A DNA stretch of 64,000 nt from Hoplostethus atlanticus (GCA_034670405.1 JAXDDX010000004.1:12269501-12333500); one strand, 5' to 3'. Numbered from the stretch's first letter, positions 46,323-58,770 are shown. The notes: generated by a model not told the origin, from the letters alone. A program made the numbers and translations.

Positions 46323-48104
46323 ATGGAGGGCTCAAGGCCGGTAAAGCTGGGGTCATCCGCCTCCCTCTGGTTGGGGCTGGTCTCTGTGGCTGTAGCCTTC
46401 CTTTGTGCAGAGGCCCGGACCACTCCGAGCCCTTCGCTAAGCCCCAGAAATGGGACCTGTGAGGGGAACTCCAAGTGTCTGGCTGGGATCATCCTGCCCA
46501 TTTGGTATCCCGAGGATCCATCCATGGGAGACAAGATTGCTCGGGTCATTGTGTATTTTGTGGCCCTGATCTACATGTTTCTGGGTGTGTCCATCATCGC
46601 CGACCGCTTCATGGCGGCCATTGAGGTCATCACCTCTCAGGAGAAGGAGATTGTCATCAAAAGGCCCAATGGGGAGACGACCACAACCACTATCCGGGTG
46701 TGGAATGAGACTGTCTCCAACCTCACCCTCATGGCCTTGGGCTCGTCTACCCCCGAGATCTTGCTCTCTGTAATTGAGGTTTGTGGACATGGGTTTGAAT
46801 CCGGCGAGCTTGGGCCCGCTACAATTGTTGGCAGCGCAGCCTTCAATATGTTTGTCATCATTGGCATCTGTGTGTCTATCATTCCCCAAGGAGAAGTCCG
46901 CAAAGTCAAACACCTCAGAGTGTTCTTCATCACGGCAGGCTGGAGCATCTTTGCTTACATCTGGCTCTACATGATCCTGGCAGTGTTTTCCCCCAACGTG
47001 GTCCAGATATGGGAGGGGCTACTCACACTGGCCTTCTTCCCCATATGTGTAATCCTCGCCTGGGTGGCGGACCGACGACTCCTCTTCTACAAGTTCATGC
47101 ACAAGAAGTATCGCACCGACAAACACAGGGCCGTCATCATCGAGACTGAGCCGGACCGCTCCAAGGGAATCGAGATGGACGGGAAGATGGTCAACTCACA
47201 CTTTGTGGACGGAGGCGCAGCCAGCAATCTCATTGGTTTAATTGAGGGCAAGGAGGTAGATGAGTCCCGGCGCGATATGATCCGCATCCTGAAAGACCTG
47301 AAGCAGAAACACCCGGAGAAAGAGTTAGACCAGCTGGTTGAGATGGCCAACTACTACGCTCTCTCCCACCAGCAAAAGAGCCGTGCCTTCTACCGCATCC
47401 AGGCCACGCGCATGATGACAGGCGCCGGAAATATCCTGAAGAAACACGTGGCGGAGCAGGCCAAGAGGAGCGCCAGCGTGCAGGAGGTGCACGTGGAGGA
47501 GCCGGACGAGTACGTGTCTCGAATCGCCTTCGAGCCCGCCGTCTACCAGTGCCTCGAGAACTGTGGCGCCGCCCTCCTGACCATCACCAGGAAGGGCGGC
47601 GACATCAACAAGACCATCTACGTGGATTATAAGACGGAGGACGGCTCGGCCAACGCCGGGGCCGACTACGAGTTCACGGAGGGCACGGTGGTGTTCAAGC
47701 CGGGCGAGATGATCAGGGAAATAAGCATCGGCATCATAGACGACGACATCTTCGAGGAGGACGAGCACTTTTTTGTGCGCATCGGTAACCTTCGCGTCCT
47801 GGAGACCGAAGACGAAGTGCTGTCCCCCAACAGTCTCCCGTACCCGAAGGCCATGCTGGGCTTCCCCACCGTGGCTACCGGTCACCATCCTGGATGACGA
47901 CCATTCGGGCATCTTCACCTTCGAGAGCGACTCGGTGCATGTGAGCGAGAGCATAGGCATTATGGAGGTGAAGGTGCTGAGGACTTCTGGAGCGAGGGGG
48001 ACGGTCATCGTGCCCTACCGCACCATGGAGGGACTCGCCAAAGGAGGAGGGGAGGACTTCGAGGACACCTACGGAGAGCTGGAGTTCAAAAACGACGAGA
48101 CCTG
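46323..48104 (+). CDS. slc8a3: Na+/Ca2+ exchanger 3 (NCX3), first coding exon, with +1 frameshift
   Basis: Plasma-membrane antiporter exchanging about 3 Na+ for 1 Ca2+ in nerve and muscle. This large exon (about 593 codons) encodes, in order: a signal peptide (residues 1-31, hydrophobic SLWLGLVSVAVAFLC), an N-glycosylation site NGT, the first five membrane helices with the alpha-1 repeat (LTLMALGSSTPEILLS and GSAAFNMFVIIGICV), the basic XIP autoinhibitory segment RRLLFYKFMHKKYRTDKHR, and in the cytosolic loop Ca2+-binding domain CBD1 and the start of CBD2. NSLPYPKAML and the loop sequence are closest to human NCX3. One extra G at 47,880-47,881 (ACC-G-GTC) breaks the frame before VTILDDDHSGIFTF; the +1 frame runs on intact to NDET and the donor CTG|GTAAGA. 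The second half of the protein lies beyond the window. slc8a4 is the main alternative; linkage to actn1 and cox16 favours slc8a3. Confidence 0.93.
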
Positions 48105-48784
48105 GTAAGAGAACAGGTTTTCTTTTTCTGACGGGAGTGGGCAGCTTGTTGGGACTTGTTGCTCTTTTACCGGGTATAAATGTGTGTTGGCCATTTATTT
48201 GGTTTATCAGTATTTGCCTGTTTCTCTAATCACCCAAGGCTACTGAAAATGAAGTGCTTTTAGGAGTCATAAATGATTGATTTCTGCGGGTGCTTGTTTA
48301 TGCACTCCATTGATTTGCGTGTTTTGTTTTAGTATTGCAATTTCACAGCTTTAAACCTGCTAAGAAATAATCCAGAGCTATTCAGGAGTTTGGCAGATCC
48401 ACATTTCATTCAGTGTTAGTTTTCGGTACAAACTCCTTTCATCTGCATTGAGACGTATAAAGGGCTGTCTTCTTAATAACAACATACTGGTAACATGTTC
48501 ATGACTCTATATAGGCGTGCACTCTGTGTATCCCCTTGTTTATCCCATCAGAGCATTTTGATAGCAATCCTGTGTGTGTTACATGCAATAGGGATTCAAC
48601 TTTGGGATTTGTCACACAACTGTGGAAACACGAAGTCCTTAAGTAACCCTCCCCTTGCTTCTCTAATCCCCACTGCTTTTGTTTTGTGGTGCTCAGGATT
48701 TTTTGGCTCTTTTTCTTTTTTTTTTTAAAGATTGTTTTTATGTCATTTCTGCTTTATTTGATAGTAGAGAACATGGTGGTACAT

Positions 48785-48922
48785 GGTGGTACATAGCTTA
48801 ATGGGTAGACCATGGCACGGTCACTGACGGGATTGGGGGTTTGATTCCCACTGGGGCCAGCCATGCTAAAAATACTTGCACTTTGGATGTAAGGTGCTTT
48901 AGAAAAAAGTGTGTTCTGCAGC
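48785..48922 (+). mobile_element. tRNA-derived SINE
   Basis: A tRNA-like head with pol III A box TAGCTTAATGG (48,794-48,804) and B box GGTTTGATTCC (48,838-48,848) at tRNA spacing, then a body and a tail GGATGTAAGGTGCTTTAGAA, a diverged forward copy of the tail seen reversed elsewhere. Mutated, so probably inactive. A tRNA pseudogene is the alternative for the head alone. Confidence 0.65.
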
Positions 48923-51869
48923 CTTGTCTGATGTGCACCGCAAAACCACATGGATCTGAAACAGAGTGGACATGTTTGGTTTGCCATTGTTGCAGTAATA
49001 GCAAGGTAGCAAGTACAACTAGAATAAAACGGGGCCCAGTGTATCGTATGATGTACTATGTATGATTTTCTCCCATGCATGTACAGTAACGCTCCGTGAT
49101 ACCAGTATGTGGACAGGACGGCGCCTCTTGAGAAATATTGATTTGTTTATTTCACAGCTTGCATCTCACACATTGAACTGCAGGCACTGAATCAAAGTGA
49201 CACGAGTCTGTGACATCACCCCCCCTCCCCCCCCCACCCCCTTCACCAGTGAGGACCCACTCAGGGTGCGTTGCCTGACTGGCAGGGTCTGTGCTGCAGG
49301 GTCTGGCCTCCTGAGGGCTGAGGCAGCCCAAGGGATCAGCGGCGGGGGGATGAGAGTCGGTGTGATCAGCATGCTCCTGGGGCCTCCTGAGCTCCCAGGG
49401 CTTTGCTTCATTTGTGAGAGAGATGCTTTTTGGGCATCTGTGGAGGGAAGGGGAGGGGGGGGGGCGATGTGGAGAAAGACTATTATTAGGAGACTGCTGT
49501 GATGTTGTCGGCATTGTGAGGGAATGCTGGTCTATCGATCTGTTCATTGTGTTGCGCATTGTGCTGCGAGTTAGATGTTGGTACAGTGCAGCACCGCTCC
49601 AGTGAGAGAGAGAGCACAACCTTGACACGCTAATACTAGAGACCAGGGAGAGGAGTCAGACTGGAGGTCCAAATAACTATCGCTTCAAACAGGGAGGAAC
49701 CACGTTCAGTAGGTTTAGGCTGATTCCCAATTTAGAATCAGACTTCTCTTCTACATGTTGAGATGAATTGTCAGGTTGAGTGACTGAGGTTGAGGGCAGG
49801 GTCAAAGGTCAGAGTGCCTGGCTTCTGACCCTTTTACCATCAACTAAGATCAGATAGCTGTTTTGTCATTTGCACCGACTCCAGAGACACTGCAGAGGAG
49901 GTTGTGTAGTCAGAGATAAAAGACGATAAATGAACTGGAAGCAGAAAAACTTCATCTGCACAGCAAATTGTCTCGGTGAAATATTGACAATGTACATATT
50001 CTCATAGTACGTATTGACACACAGGGTGCACATAACATGCAAAGAGACAGTGCAACCTATACTACTGATATTAAAACATACTTTTAATATCAGTATCAGT
50101 TTATACAGTCAGCATTGATCCACCTATGTAGAGTAATGATGAACGGCGTGATGATGAAAGGCTGCGATTCCATTAAGCAGTAAAACACGGCAAATTGTTC
50201 ATGTGCACGAAGACGCTCAAATATTTATGTACAGATCTCTCTCTCCCCCCCCTCCCCCACTCTCGGGCTCCTGGATCTTTTTTGCCGAGCGGCAGACTGC
50301 TGTTACCGAACTCCCGACAATCTCCAGACATTTCCATAATTACAGTCGGATAGTGATGAATTAGATTCTGTGTGCATCCATAAAGAAAGACAAAGCAGTG
50401 GAAGTGACAGCTTCATCCAGAGGCATATACTAGAAGATTCATGAGAACATTTCCCGCGCGCAAAACAAAAGGGGGATGAATGTGTAGAATATTCACTACG
50501 GGTGTGATTACGACGACGGCTCTCCCGCTGCTCCTCAGGGTCGTCCTCATGCTCGCCACGCTGAAAAAACACACCATTTATTCGCCTCCGTTTGCCTTCG
50601 CGGTCACATCCCCCCTACTGGCGGGTACACAAACTGACAATGGGAATGTCGTGTTTATTTCCCTTTAGAATAATCGTTTAAAACACATAAGGATTCCCGA
50701 TCTGCCGCGAGGTTAATAAGACAGTTTTCCTTCTTTCCTGCTGCTAATTTAGTGTTAATTGCGACGACTAAAGGCGTGTGGCTGGCTCCCTGTCTAAAGG
50801 GCAAGGGGCTTTTTAACGTCCTTTAGGACAATTAGGCCACATTATGCTTCTGCTCTCTTGCTCTTCCTTTCTCTCGCCCCGTTTTACAAGCCATTGACTC
50901 TCAATCTCTTTTGACACACTTTGGGCCTATTGTTATCAACCAGAGTGGAAAGTTATTACGGCCCTAATCTGGAGCTCTGGAATACATCGCTCCAGTTCTT
51001 AGCCACACAATAGTTCTCAGCACGAAAAGGATGGAGTTTAATAGTTTTTGGTGGCGGTGCTGCTGCCGCAAACTGATGGGTATGAACCTCATCTAGGCAC
51101 CGTGAGCTTCCTAAATGTACACTTTACGGCGGTCAAAGCTGTAAAGTGACTCTCAGGTTGAAGAGCGCCTCCCGATAGGCTTGGCTAGCATGGACACGTC
51201 TGGAGCGGTATCGGCAGGATTTGGCCCGGTGGTTAGGAAGAGCGAATTGGCTGCCCAGAATAATAAATGGGTAAAGGTTGAAGGCTGCGGTTCCCTTTGA
51301 CCCGGTGAAGATAGCACAGCTGTTAACGGGGGGAGCGCCGTCCCCCCGGAGAGACGGATGTTTAACTAGGCACTGATGAATTCAGAAACAAGTGAGTGGT
51401 GTGCAGCGGCTGGACCAGAATCAGAGAAGGTAAATGCGACTGCGGTCACGCCTGTTGGAGCGTTGACTCTCGCCTCATGTTTTCATACGTAGCGTCAGGC
51501 TTCACCCACCCCCACCCCCAGGTAGAGGCCTCACCTCTCCCATAATATCTCACCCCTCTTGGCTTTGTGAGTGACAGAACACATGTCCACACTCATCCCG
51601 ATCCTGCTGACCGCTCAGCTTTCCCACCTGCCGACACTTTTCCAGACGTCCTGGAATAGACCCAGGAGGTTTACCTTACCAGCCTGCAGCCGCCGCCAGC
51701 CGTCTCACGCCACCGGCTCACTAGTTGAGCTAGTCATGCTTGCTGCTTCACTTTTTGTCGTTTTATTCTTTATCTGTTATAGTTTCTGTTGTCTCAGAAA
51801 TCGTGTCCTTGTAGTTTAAGTCACTTGGTCCGAACCAGAGTGGAAAAGTTTACACATTTAGCTTGTTAC

Positions 51870-52130
51870 TTGCACAGGGTTTTGGTAACCTGTCGTTCTG
51901 CGAGATTGGAGATGTTGCCCACATGGGGGAGTCAAAATAAATTAGATTCAAGTCGCTGTAACTTTAGCTCAGCATGTTGGACTCGTCTGCACTCTTTGTC
52001 GTAATTTGCCTTCTCTGGTTAAGAACACATGAAGAAACAGCTGAATATGAGCGTCAGTCCAGACTGGGATTTGCCCTCGCTTCATTTTGGTACGCTAGTC
52101 TTTCCAAGCCTGAGCAACCGCCGACTATCA
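51870..52130 (+). repeat. dispersed repeat, copy 2
   Basis: Partner of the copy at 9,340-9,510, in the same orientation. It is longer in the middle (extra sequence between the shared blocks). Family unknown. Confidence 0.6.
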
Positions 52131-52439
52131 GCTGTCAGTATCCGTCCGTTGTTTCCTGTATTTCTTGTACAATTACATTCTTGCTGCCACCCTGTTGTTC
52201 TCACCTGGCCGAATGAACCGAATTAAAGGAGTGAACGCTCCAGATTGAGTTCCAGATCGAACCGCTCCAAACATGCTGGTTGTGAACGCAGCCTCAGTGG
52301 AAATTACCGACCAGGAGATTACAGTAAACTGTTCTCTAAAGTCGCGGTGGTGTCTGGGTCATCGGCCTCTGAGGGCGATCCGTCTTATTGGTCTGTACAG
52401 GGAGTGGATAGCGCCTCTCGGTCCAGGGGGGTCATCTGA

Positions 52440-52471
<32 letters not shown>

Positions 52472-52473
52472 AC
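52440..52473. repeat. CA microsatellite
   Basis: About 16 CA units with one TCA interruption. Confidence 0.97.
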
Positions 52474-52582
52474 TTACTTTCATGCATAGGTTTTAACACG
52501 TCCAGAAGCATACTGGAAGATTTATGAGAATTGTAGCTAACTTACAGTAGCTTTTGCACTTCGGCTCCTTCTTGCAAATGTT

Positions 52583-52584
<2 letters not shown>

Positions 52585-52629
<45 letters not shown>
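52585..52629. repeat. AC microsatellite
   Basis: About 22 AC units. Confidence 0.97.
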
Positions 52630-52631
<2 letters not shown>

Positions 52632-53049
52632 CTCACACACAGGTTGAGTGGCAATAAATATGCTGGCCCTGCGACTGTTCCTCCCAGTTGGGGGAATGCA
52701 ATTAAGTTAAAGCTTATTTATAACACAACCCAGCGGAGGGCGTGTCGCCAGCGCCGAGACACCCCTGGGTGTCTGTGAGTAAATCTGACTGGGGATCATA
52801 TATTCTGGCTTCTGAAGGTTTTGACAGTCTCTGCAGTCCTAATAGGGTTAGGATTGAGGTAAATGCATCCGTTTGACCCATTTGTCAGTCGGTCACATCG
52901 AGGCGTTTAGCTAGGATGTTTTAACACGTGATCACTACGTTGTATTCTGCTTTGGTCTCAGTCCCAGAAAGAAGACACTGTTCTTGTGGCGTGAGGTTTT
53001 CCAGGGTGGGAGGGGAGGGCTACAATCTTGCCTGCAGGCCTCAGGGTCC

Positions 53050-53380
53050 GGGAATGACACGCTGCAGTCTGCCCTTATTCTTGGCAGTGGCAGCAGCAGC
53101 GTACCAGACGGTGATGGAGGAGGTGAGGATGGACTCAGTGATGGCGGTGTAGAAGTGCACCATCATTGACTTTGGCAGGTTGAACTTCTTCAGCTGCCGC
53201 AGGAAGTACATCCTCTGCTGTGCTTTTTTTGGTGATGGAGCTGATGATGATGGTACCCAGGAAGCGGAAGGACTCCACAGTGTCGACTGGGGAGTCACGC
53301 AGGGTGATGGGGGGGCGGGTGGGGCTGGGTTCTTCCTGTAATCCACCACTATCTCCACTAGCACTGAGCTCCAAGTTGTT
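53050..53380 (-). pseudogene. decayed LINE reverse-transcriptase fragment
   Basis: On the - strand, two overlapping frames together show the end of a non-LTR reverse transcriptase: EIVVDYRKN, SPVDTVESFRFLGTIIISSI, KAQQRMYFLRQLKKFNL and FYTAITESILTSSITVWYAA. This is the order seen in L2/CR1/Rex1-type elements of fish. The frame shifts within a run of T's (near 53,224-53,230) and at least once more, so it is non-functional. It sits in slc8a3 intron 2. The exact clade cannot be decided from 110 residues. Confidence 0.85.
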
Positions 53381-53614
53381 CTGAAAAGATGATGCCTGCT
53401 GTTAGAAAATGACCAACAAAGGGCAAAAATCAAACTAATAATGTTTTTTATAAAGGAGAAAGGGAAACTTAAGTGCTATGTTGAGAAAATGCTAACACTT
53501 AGATGAGACTGGATGCTGTATTTTCGAGTCGTTGAATGTACTTGAGGTATTTCTGTCCCCCAACATGTACTCACACAGCGTACATGCCTTTTTACTCTTC
53601 TTATGAATTCATTT

Positions 53615-53960
53615 CATTGGGGTGTAAGACGTGGATGTGGATTTGTACTTCAAAGCGTTCGATGTAGGAGGATGCTGTAATAAATAAGCAAGGCGCTGCA
53701 TTGTAACATGTTTTGATTACGCTCCCCATAACACCCTGCTCTCCTTCTCCCTGCTCATTAGCTCCTTCTGGATGTGGGTTTGTACTTGAAAGGGTGATGA
53801 AAGGACCGAAATCAAAGCATTCAAACAACATTTTTATTGTAATCCGCTCCAATTAATAACACGTATGCCCCTGAACAACCCTTTCTCTCTCTCTTTCACT
53901 CCATTTGATTGGTATGTAGCGCTAGATGTGAGTTTGCACTTGAAAGGGGGATGAAGAGAG
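53615..53960. repeat. three degenerate tandem copies, about 140-150 bp
   Basis: The core GGATGTGGATTTGTACTTCAAAG-like word recurs at about 53,633, 53,770 and 53,924, followed in the last two by GGG.GATGAA. Flanks are weakly similar. Confidence 0.5.
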
Positions 53961-56293
53961 GGGGGGGGGGGCGCTCAATACAGGTCGCCGCTCTCATTTC
54001 ATTCCCTGCCTGCCAGGGTGACAGTCCAGGGTGCCAGTGGAGGTGCCCTTGCTGCCCCGGCACCCACATCCAGCATCTGCATACTTTGATAAAGGTCAGC
54101 GCCGCTCCACAGCACCTTCCTCCGTGCACAGCGCAGCAGCATTAAGACTAGAAATCGATACTGGGCTCACAGCGAGAGGAGCTAAGGTTGCAGCGAGCAC
54201 GGCTAGGGGGTTTGCAAAGGCTGCAGGAGATGAGAGAAGCTGTCTGCTTTTTTTAGTTTTTTTTTTTTTTTTCTCCTCCGCTGTTGTCTGACTTTTTTCA
54301 TGCCCGAAACAATAATAGAAAAAAAAGCATATGAGGCTGTGTGGTGTGTTTGCAAATTCTCCAAATGTAGAACGACGATTTGAATGTGTGAATTGTGCTG
54401 ACGGCGCTGAACGTCTGACCGATGTACAGGACGCCTCGCTGAGCGGCCCTGAAGGCGGACCGGGGTCGGTAAAGGTGACTGGATGAATAAAGTCAGGTCT
54501 GCTCCCTTAAGAGTTTTTCCATAAAGTCATCATGTGTGAGATCCTGTTTTTTCTTTATTACGGCGACATCTTTGGTGCTCAGCGCTGTGGTGTTCCTCAC
54601 TGCTCCTCCCACCTGTCAATCAAACAGTGTGTCCAGCACTGTCACGTCTTCTGTTGATGAAGTGTCTGTAGGTGGCGCTCTTTTCTCTGTCCGTTCAGCC
54701 ACGGCGGCTATCGCTGCTCACGCTAACCACCCAGTTCTTCTTCTACTCATTCCCCACTTATTCTGTCGCTGCTGCCAGAAACACATAAAATGCATCACTT
54801 CCTGTGCGATTTCATGACCTGGGTAGAGGATGATTCACTGCTGTGTTATATCAACTGAGAGCAGCAAAGCAGACATTTATTTATATGAAAATATGACTTT
54901 GACTGGAATAAACACCTTAGGAGGACTAAGAGGGAACATGTACCTCCTACCCACGTCTAGGCGCCAGGCAGAGGATTGTTTCTTTTCTTTTTTTTATGCT
55001 GTCGTGTCTAATTCATCACTCCACTCATCCGGTCAGTCAGCCGGTGTCATGCAGGAGTGCTCTGGACCCTGGGAGGAGGCTCGGCTGACAACCCTCGCCT
55101 CCCCGTCCTCTGACCCCCAGACAAGCGTCCTGTCCTGTGTTGAAGTGGATCGGAGGGCTAGGGCAACAACAACTGGTGGCTGGTGGTGTTTCGATACGGG
55201 GCTCGACAGGGTTTAGAGTCAAAGAGTCATATTGTCGAGGGGTGTAGCGTTCAAACTCCTAAATTCAGATTTTCTTTCCTCGCTGTTTTTTATTACCGGG
55301 CTTGTAGCAGTACCTCGTAACGGTACCTCACCTGCTCCCCCCCAGCCTCCCCCCCCCCTCGTCCCTGCAGTGAGGGTGTTCTTTCTCTTGGCTTAGAAAC
55401 ACATTGAACTGAAACTCGCTGTGATCTCACTCCAGTTTTACTCCGTACACACTCCTCGGTCCCAGGGCTACTCCTCCTCTCAGCCCCGGCTCTCTCCATC
55501 CATGTTCCGGGGCTGGACCGACGGGCTCTGCAGGAGGCTCAGGGGACCTCCTTCCTCCTTCCGGGGGGAACTGGCCCCTCCGTCTTATTCCCAGGGTGCT
55601 GCAGCAGAAAATGCGCCAGAATGCATCAGTAGTTCCTCACTGCCCCTCATCCTATTCCTGCACATCACCCCCCCACCCCCTCACCAACCCCCTAAACCTC
55701 CTCCTCCTTCTCCTCCTCCTCCTCCTGCTTCTCCTCCTCCTCCCACTGTGGTGCAAATTGGCAGAGCCAGATTTGGACATTCACATAGCGGTGCTGCTGT
55801 TTTTAAAAATTGATTTGTATTTCAGACCTGAGGTAACTTGGTCATAAGTAGGCAGCTTCTCAGGGGAATTATGAGATTAATTATGATAAAACCCATCCGG
55901 TAATGTTATTTGGGATGTGGTGTCGATGTCTGGTTCAGATGCTGCTGTCATTGATTTATAGTTGTATTCTCAGAGCGTCGTCTTTCGGTCCTAAAAAGCC
56001 AATTGCTGATTAGCGCCGCTAATGATGCTTTGATGAGCCGGCGTGACGATGTCTACCTAAAGAGGGAGGTGGCAGGCGGAGACGGGCGGAGGAGGAGGCT
56101 GGCGGTGGACGGGGGGACGCCTCGTCATCAGCCGCCGGGAAATCTTTCGTTTTGTATCGCACCTTCAAATCCTCGACGTCTTTGTTCTCCGTCTCTCTCG
56201 ACAGTCTGGCCCTTTGGGGGGCGTCGCTAGCCAGCCTCTCCATGATGCCTCCAGGACAGAGTTGAAGCAGACAGCACGCCCGTCGTACGTGCT

Positions 56294-56305
56294 TGTGTGT
56301 GTGTG

Positions 56306-56341
<36 letters not shown>

Positions 56342-56352
56342 GGTGTGTGTGT
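56294..56352. repeat. GT microsatellite
   Basis: GT repeat with AGGT interruptions. Confidence 0.96.
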
Positions 56353-56844
56353 TATTGCCACTCAGGAGAGGAAATGGATCTTTTGTTTTCTTCCTAATCC
56401 TCCCTGTTGATACTGGAGTGGCAGACTTATTAGCTCTGCAGTCGGGGGAAGGGTTACTCTCCACGCTCTCCTGGATGATGATATTTACATCAACCTCAAG
56501 AGGAAGGAAGGCGGGGAGGGGGGGGGGGTCCCTTACGCAGAGCACGCCACATCCCTGAAGAGGCTGAGAAATGAATGTGGTAATAGCGTAGCGATCCGCT
56601 CACAACAGGGAACGCTGTCTGATAACTTCAAGCCCCGAGGATCCTGGCAGACGAGCACAATGCACATCATGGCAGGAGGAACTTCAGCAGAGGAGGATGA
56701 TGTTCACGGCATCTTGACAGGAAGACGTAGGCAGAGCGCAGAGGGCCGCAGGGCAGCGTAAACAAGCCGAGGTCAAAGGTTACCCCACAAGGTTCTAGTC
56801 TATTTTAGTTGTAATTCTATTGGTTTTCTACCTTCCTCATCCTG

Positions 56845-57325
56845 GTTGAGTTTTGATGTGGTTTGGTATCATTTGTTTGTCACCTCAGTTTCTTCTTCCT
56901 TCCCTTTTGGGATGAGATGCTGAAGCCCCTCAGGGTTTCTTCTTCTCCCTGTGGAGTCTAGATTTCTTGTATCTGTCTTTTTTTTATCATTTGTGCAAAT
57001 AAACTACCCTTACGCCTCAAATCCCAGTCCTCAGAGACTTATTCTTTTCAACAGTACCAGGTATGGAACAGTCTATGGAGTCCAGTTTGCAGGGGTTGGG
57101 GGGTCTCCATTCACCAGCGCTTGAATGTTGAGTGTATATTTGTGGAGATGAAATCTATATTTGTCTGCTGTCTGTCACGCTCCTCGTTGAGTTTCAACGT
57201 TGTTTGTATCGTCGCTTGTCTTTTTTTTCTAAGCTCCTCTGGGTTTCGTTGTCGTCCCCTGTGAGAGTTTGGATTTCTTTTCCTTTCTTGTATTCTTTGC
57301 GTCTGTGCAAATAAACTAACACTTA
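56845..57325. repeat. diverged tandem duplication
   Basis: GTTGAGTTT...GTTTG.TATC (56,845 and 57,186) and TGTGCAAATAAACTA (56,992 and 57,304) occur in the same order twice, about 310-340 bp apart. Confidence 0.55.
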
Positions 57326-57677
57326 CAGCTTAAATCCACCGAGAGGCATTACTGTTCACCTGTAGCAGATACTGGGTTTCAACGTACGGGGTCCTGGGTG
57401 TATTTGACTGTCCTGCACTGTTAGCTGTTAATAAATCAAATTCCTGTGCGTGCATCGTATTTCCAGTAAAGTGATTCTGACCCGTATGAGGTTCTGGCCG
57501 ACCCGGGGGTGATGAGTATGTTGGGTGTGCAGCGGCCAGGGCTGAGGCTGGGCGGTGGGGGGGCCCATGCCGCCCCCCTCTGGGGTCCAGAGATGGGTTG
57601 AGCTGTCACGTTGAGGGAGCTGGCGAGAGATGAAGAGGTTACGCTGGCGGGATCGACGCTCTGCCGAGGGCTCCCAG

Positions 57678-57679
<2 letters not shown>

Positions 57680-57741
<62 letters not shown>
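57680..57741. repeat. CT microsatellite
   Basis: About 30 CT units. Confidence 0.98.
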
Positions 57742-57743
<2 letters not shown>

Positions 57744-58733
57744 AACGCTCAGCCTAATCCCCTCCACTATCTCCCCTTTCATTTCCCTCTCCTTTTCTTC
57801 TTTTCATGTTCCTCTTATCGTGTCAGGGCCCCGTGCTCTTGCTCACTTATGCTTTTTTTTCCATCCCTCCCAACCTGGCGGTGCTCTCAAGCAACCTTTC
57901 TTTCATTTCTTTCTTTCTTTTGCTCCCTTTTATCTCAGTCTTAATTTCTTTTCATTTGAATCGTTCTAATTTCATTCCACTTCTTCCCCCCCCCCTCCAT
58001 TCATATTTATTATTTAAGCCCTCAGCAGTTTCTCTGTATGTGCCTTCCCTCTCTTTATGGATGTTGGCCTACTTCTGTCTCAACCTGTAATCGAGTGTCA
58101 TTCAGACCTCTGAGGAGAGACGTCCTTCATAACGTCACGAGAGTTGGGATGATGTGTTAGTCTGCGTCGCCTGTAGAAAGTCAATTGTCTGCTGTGTATT
58201 TGCTTCAGACTGAATGTGTGTATGTACCTGCTACTACTATGTTACTGTGTTAGTTGTAAGTATGTCACAGCACCAACGCTGCCAAGACAAATTCCTCTGT
58301 GTTTATTGTACTTGGGGAATAAAGCATGTAGAGCGCCGGCTACAGAACGGGCTGGGATTTGGTCTGGCAATGCACAAACGCCCTTGGTTCATTTTGACCT
58401 CAGTCATCCTATTTTGTCTCCCCCTTTTTTTTCTCATTTCATCAGAAAAATGGGAAAACGGGGAAACGGGAAGTCGCTCATACGTGACGTAGCGGTACGT
58501 ACATGCCGGCTATTTTCGAGCGGCATTATTTATGTGGGATGCAACCTTTTTTAGCTTCAGACCAATGTCAAAAGAAACGAGAGGGTGTCGTTTCTGGATG
58601 TAAACTCAAAAAATACATTTGCCTCCCCACCACAGTCGTGGCACCTGTCATGTTAGATTCCATCCGACTCGGTGTAGCAGCGCTCCTCAACATACCACCA
58701 ACTGTGGCAGCAACGGGACAGCGGGGAGGAGGC

Positions 58734-58770
58734 AGAGGGATGAAACATACAGGGAGCGAGAGAGCTGGAG

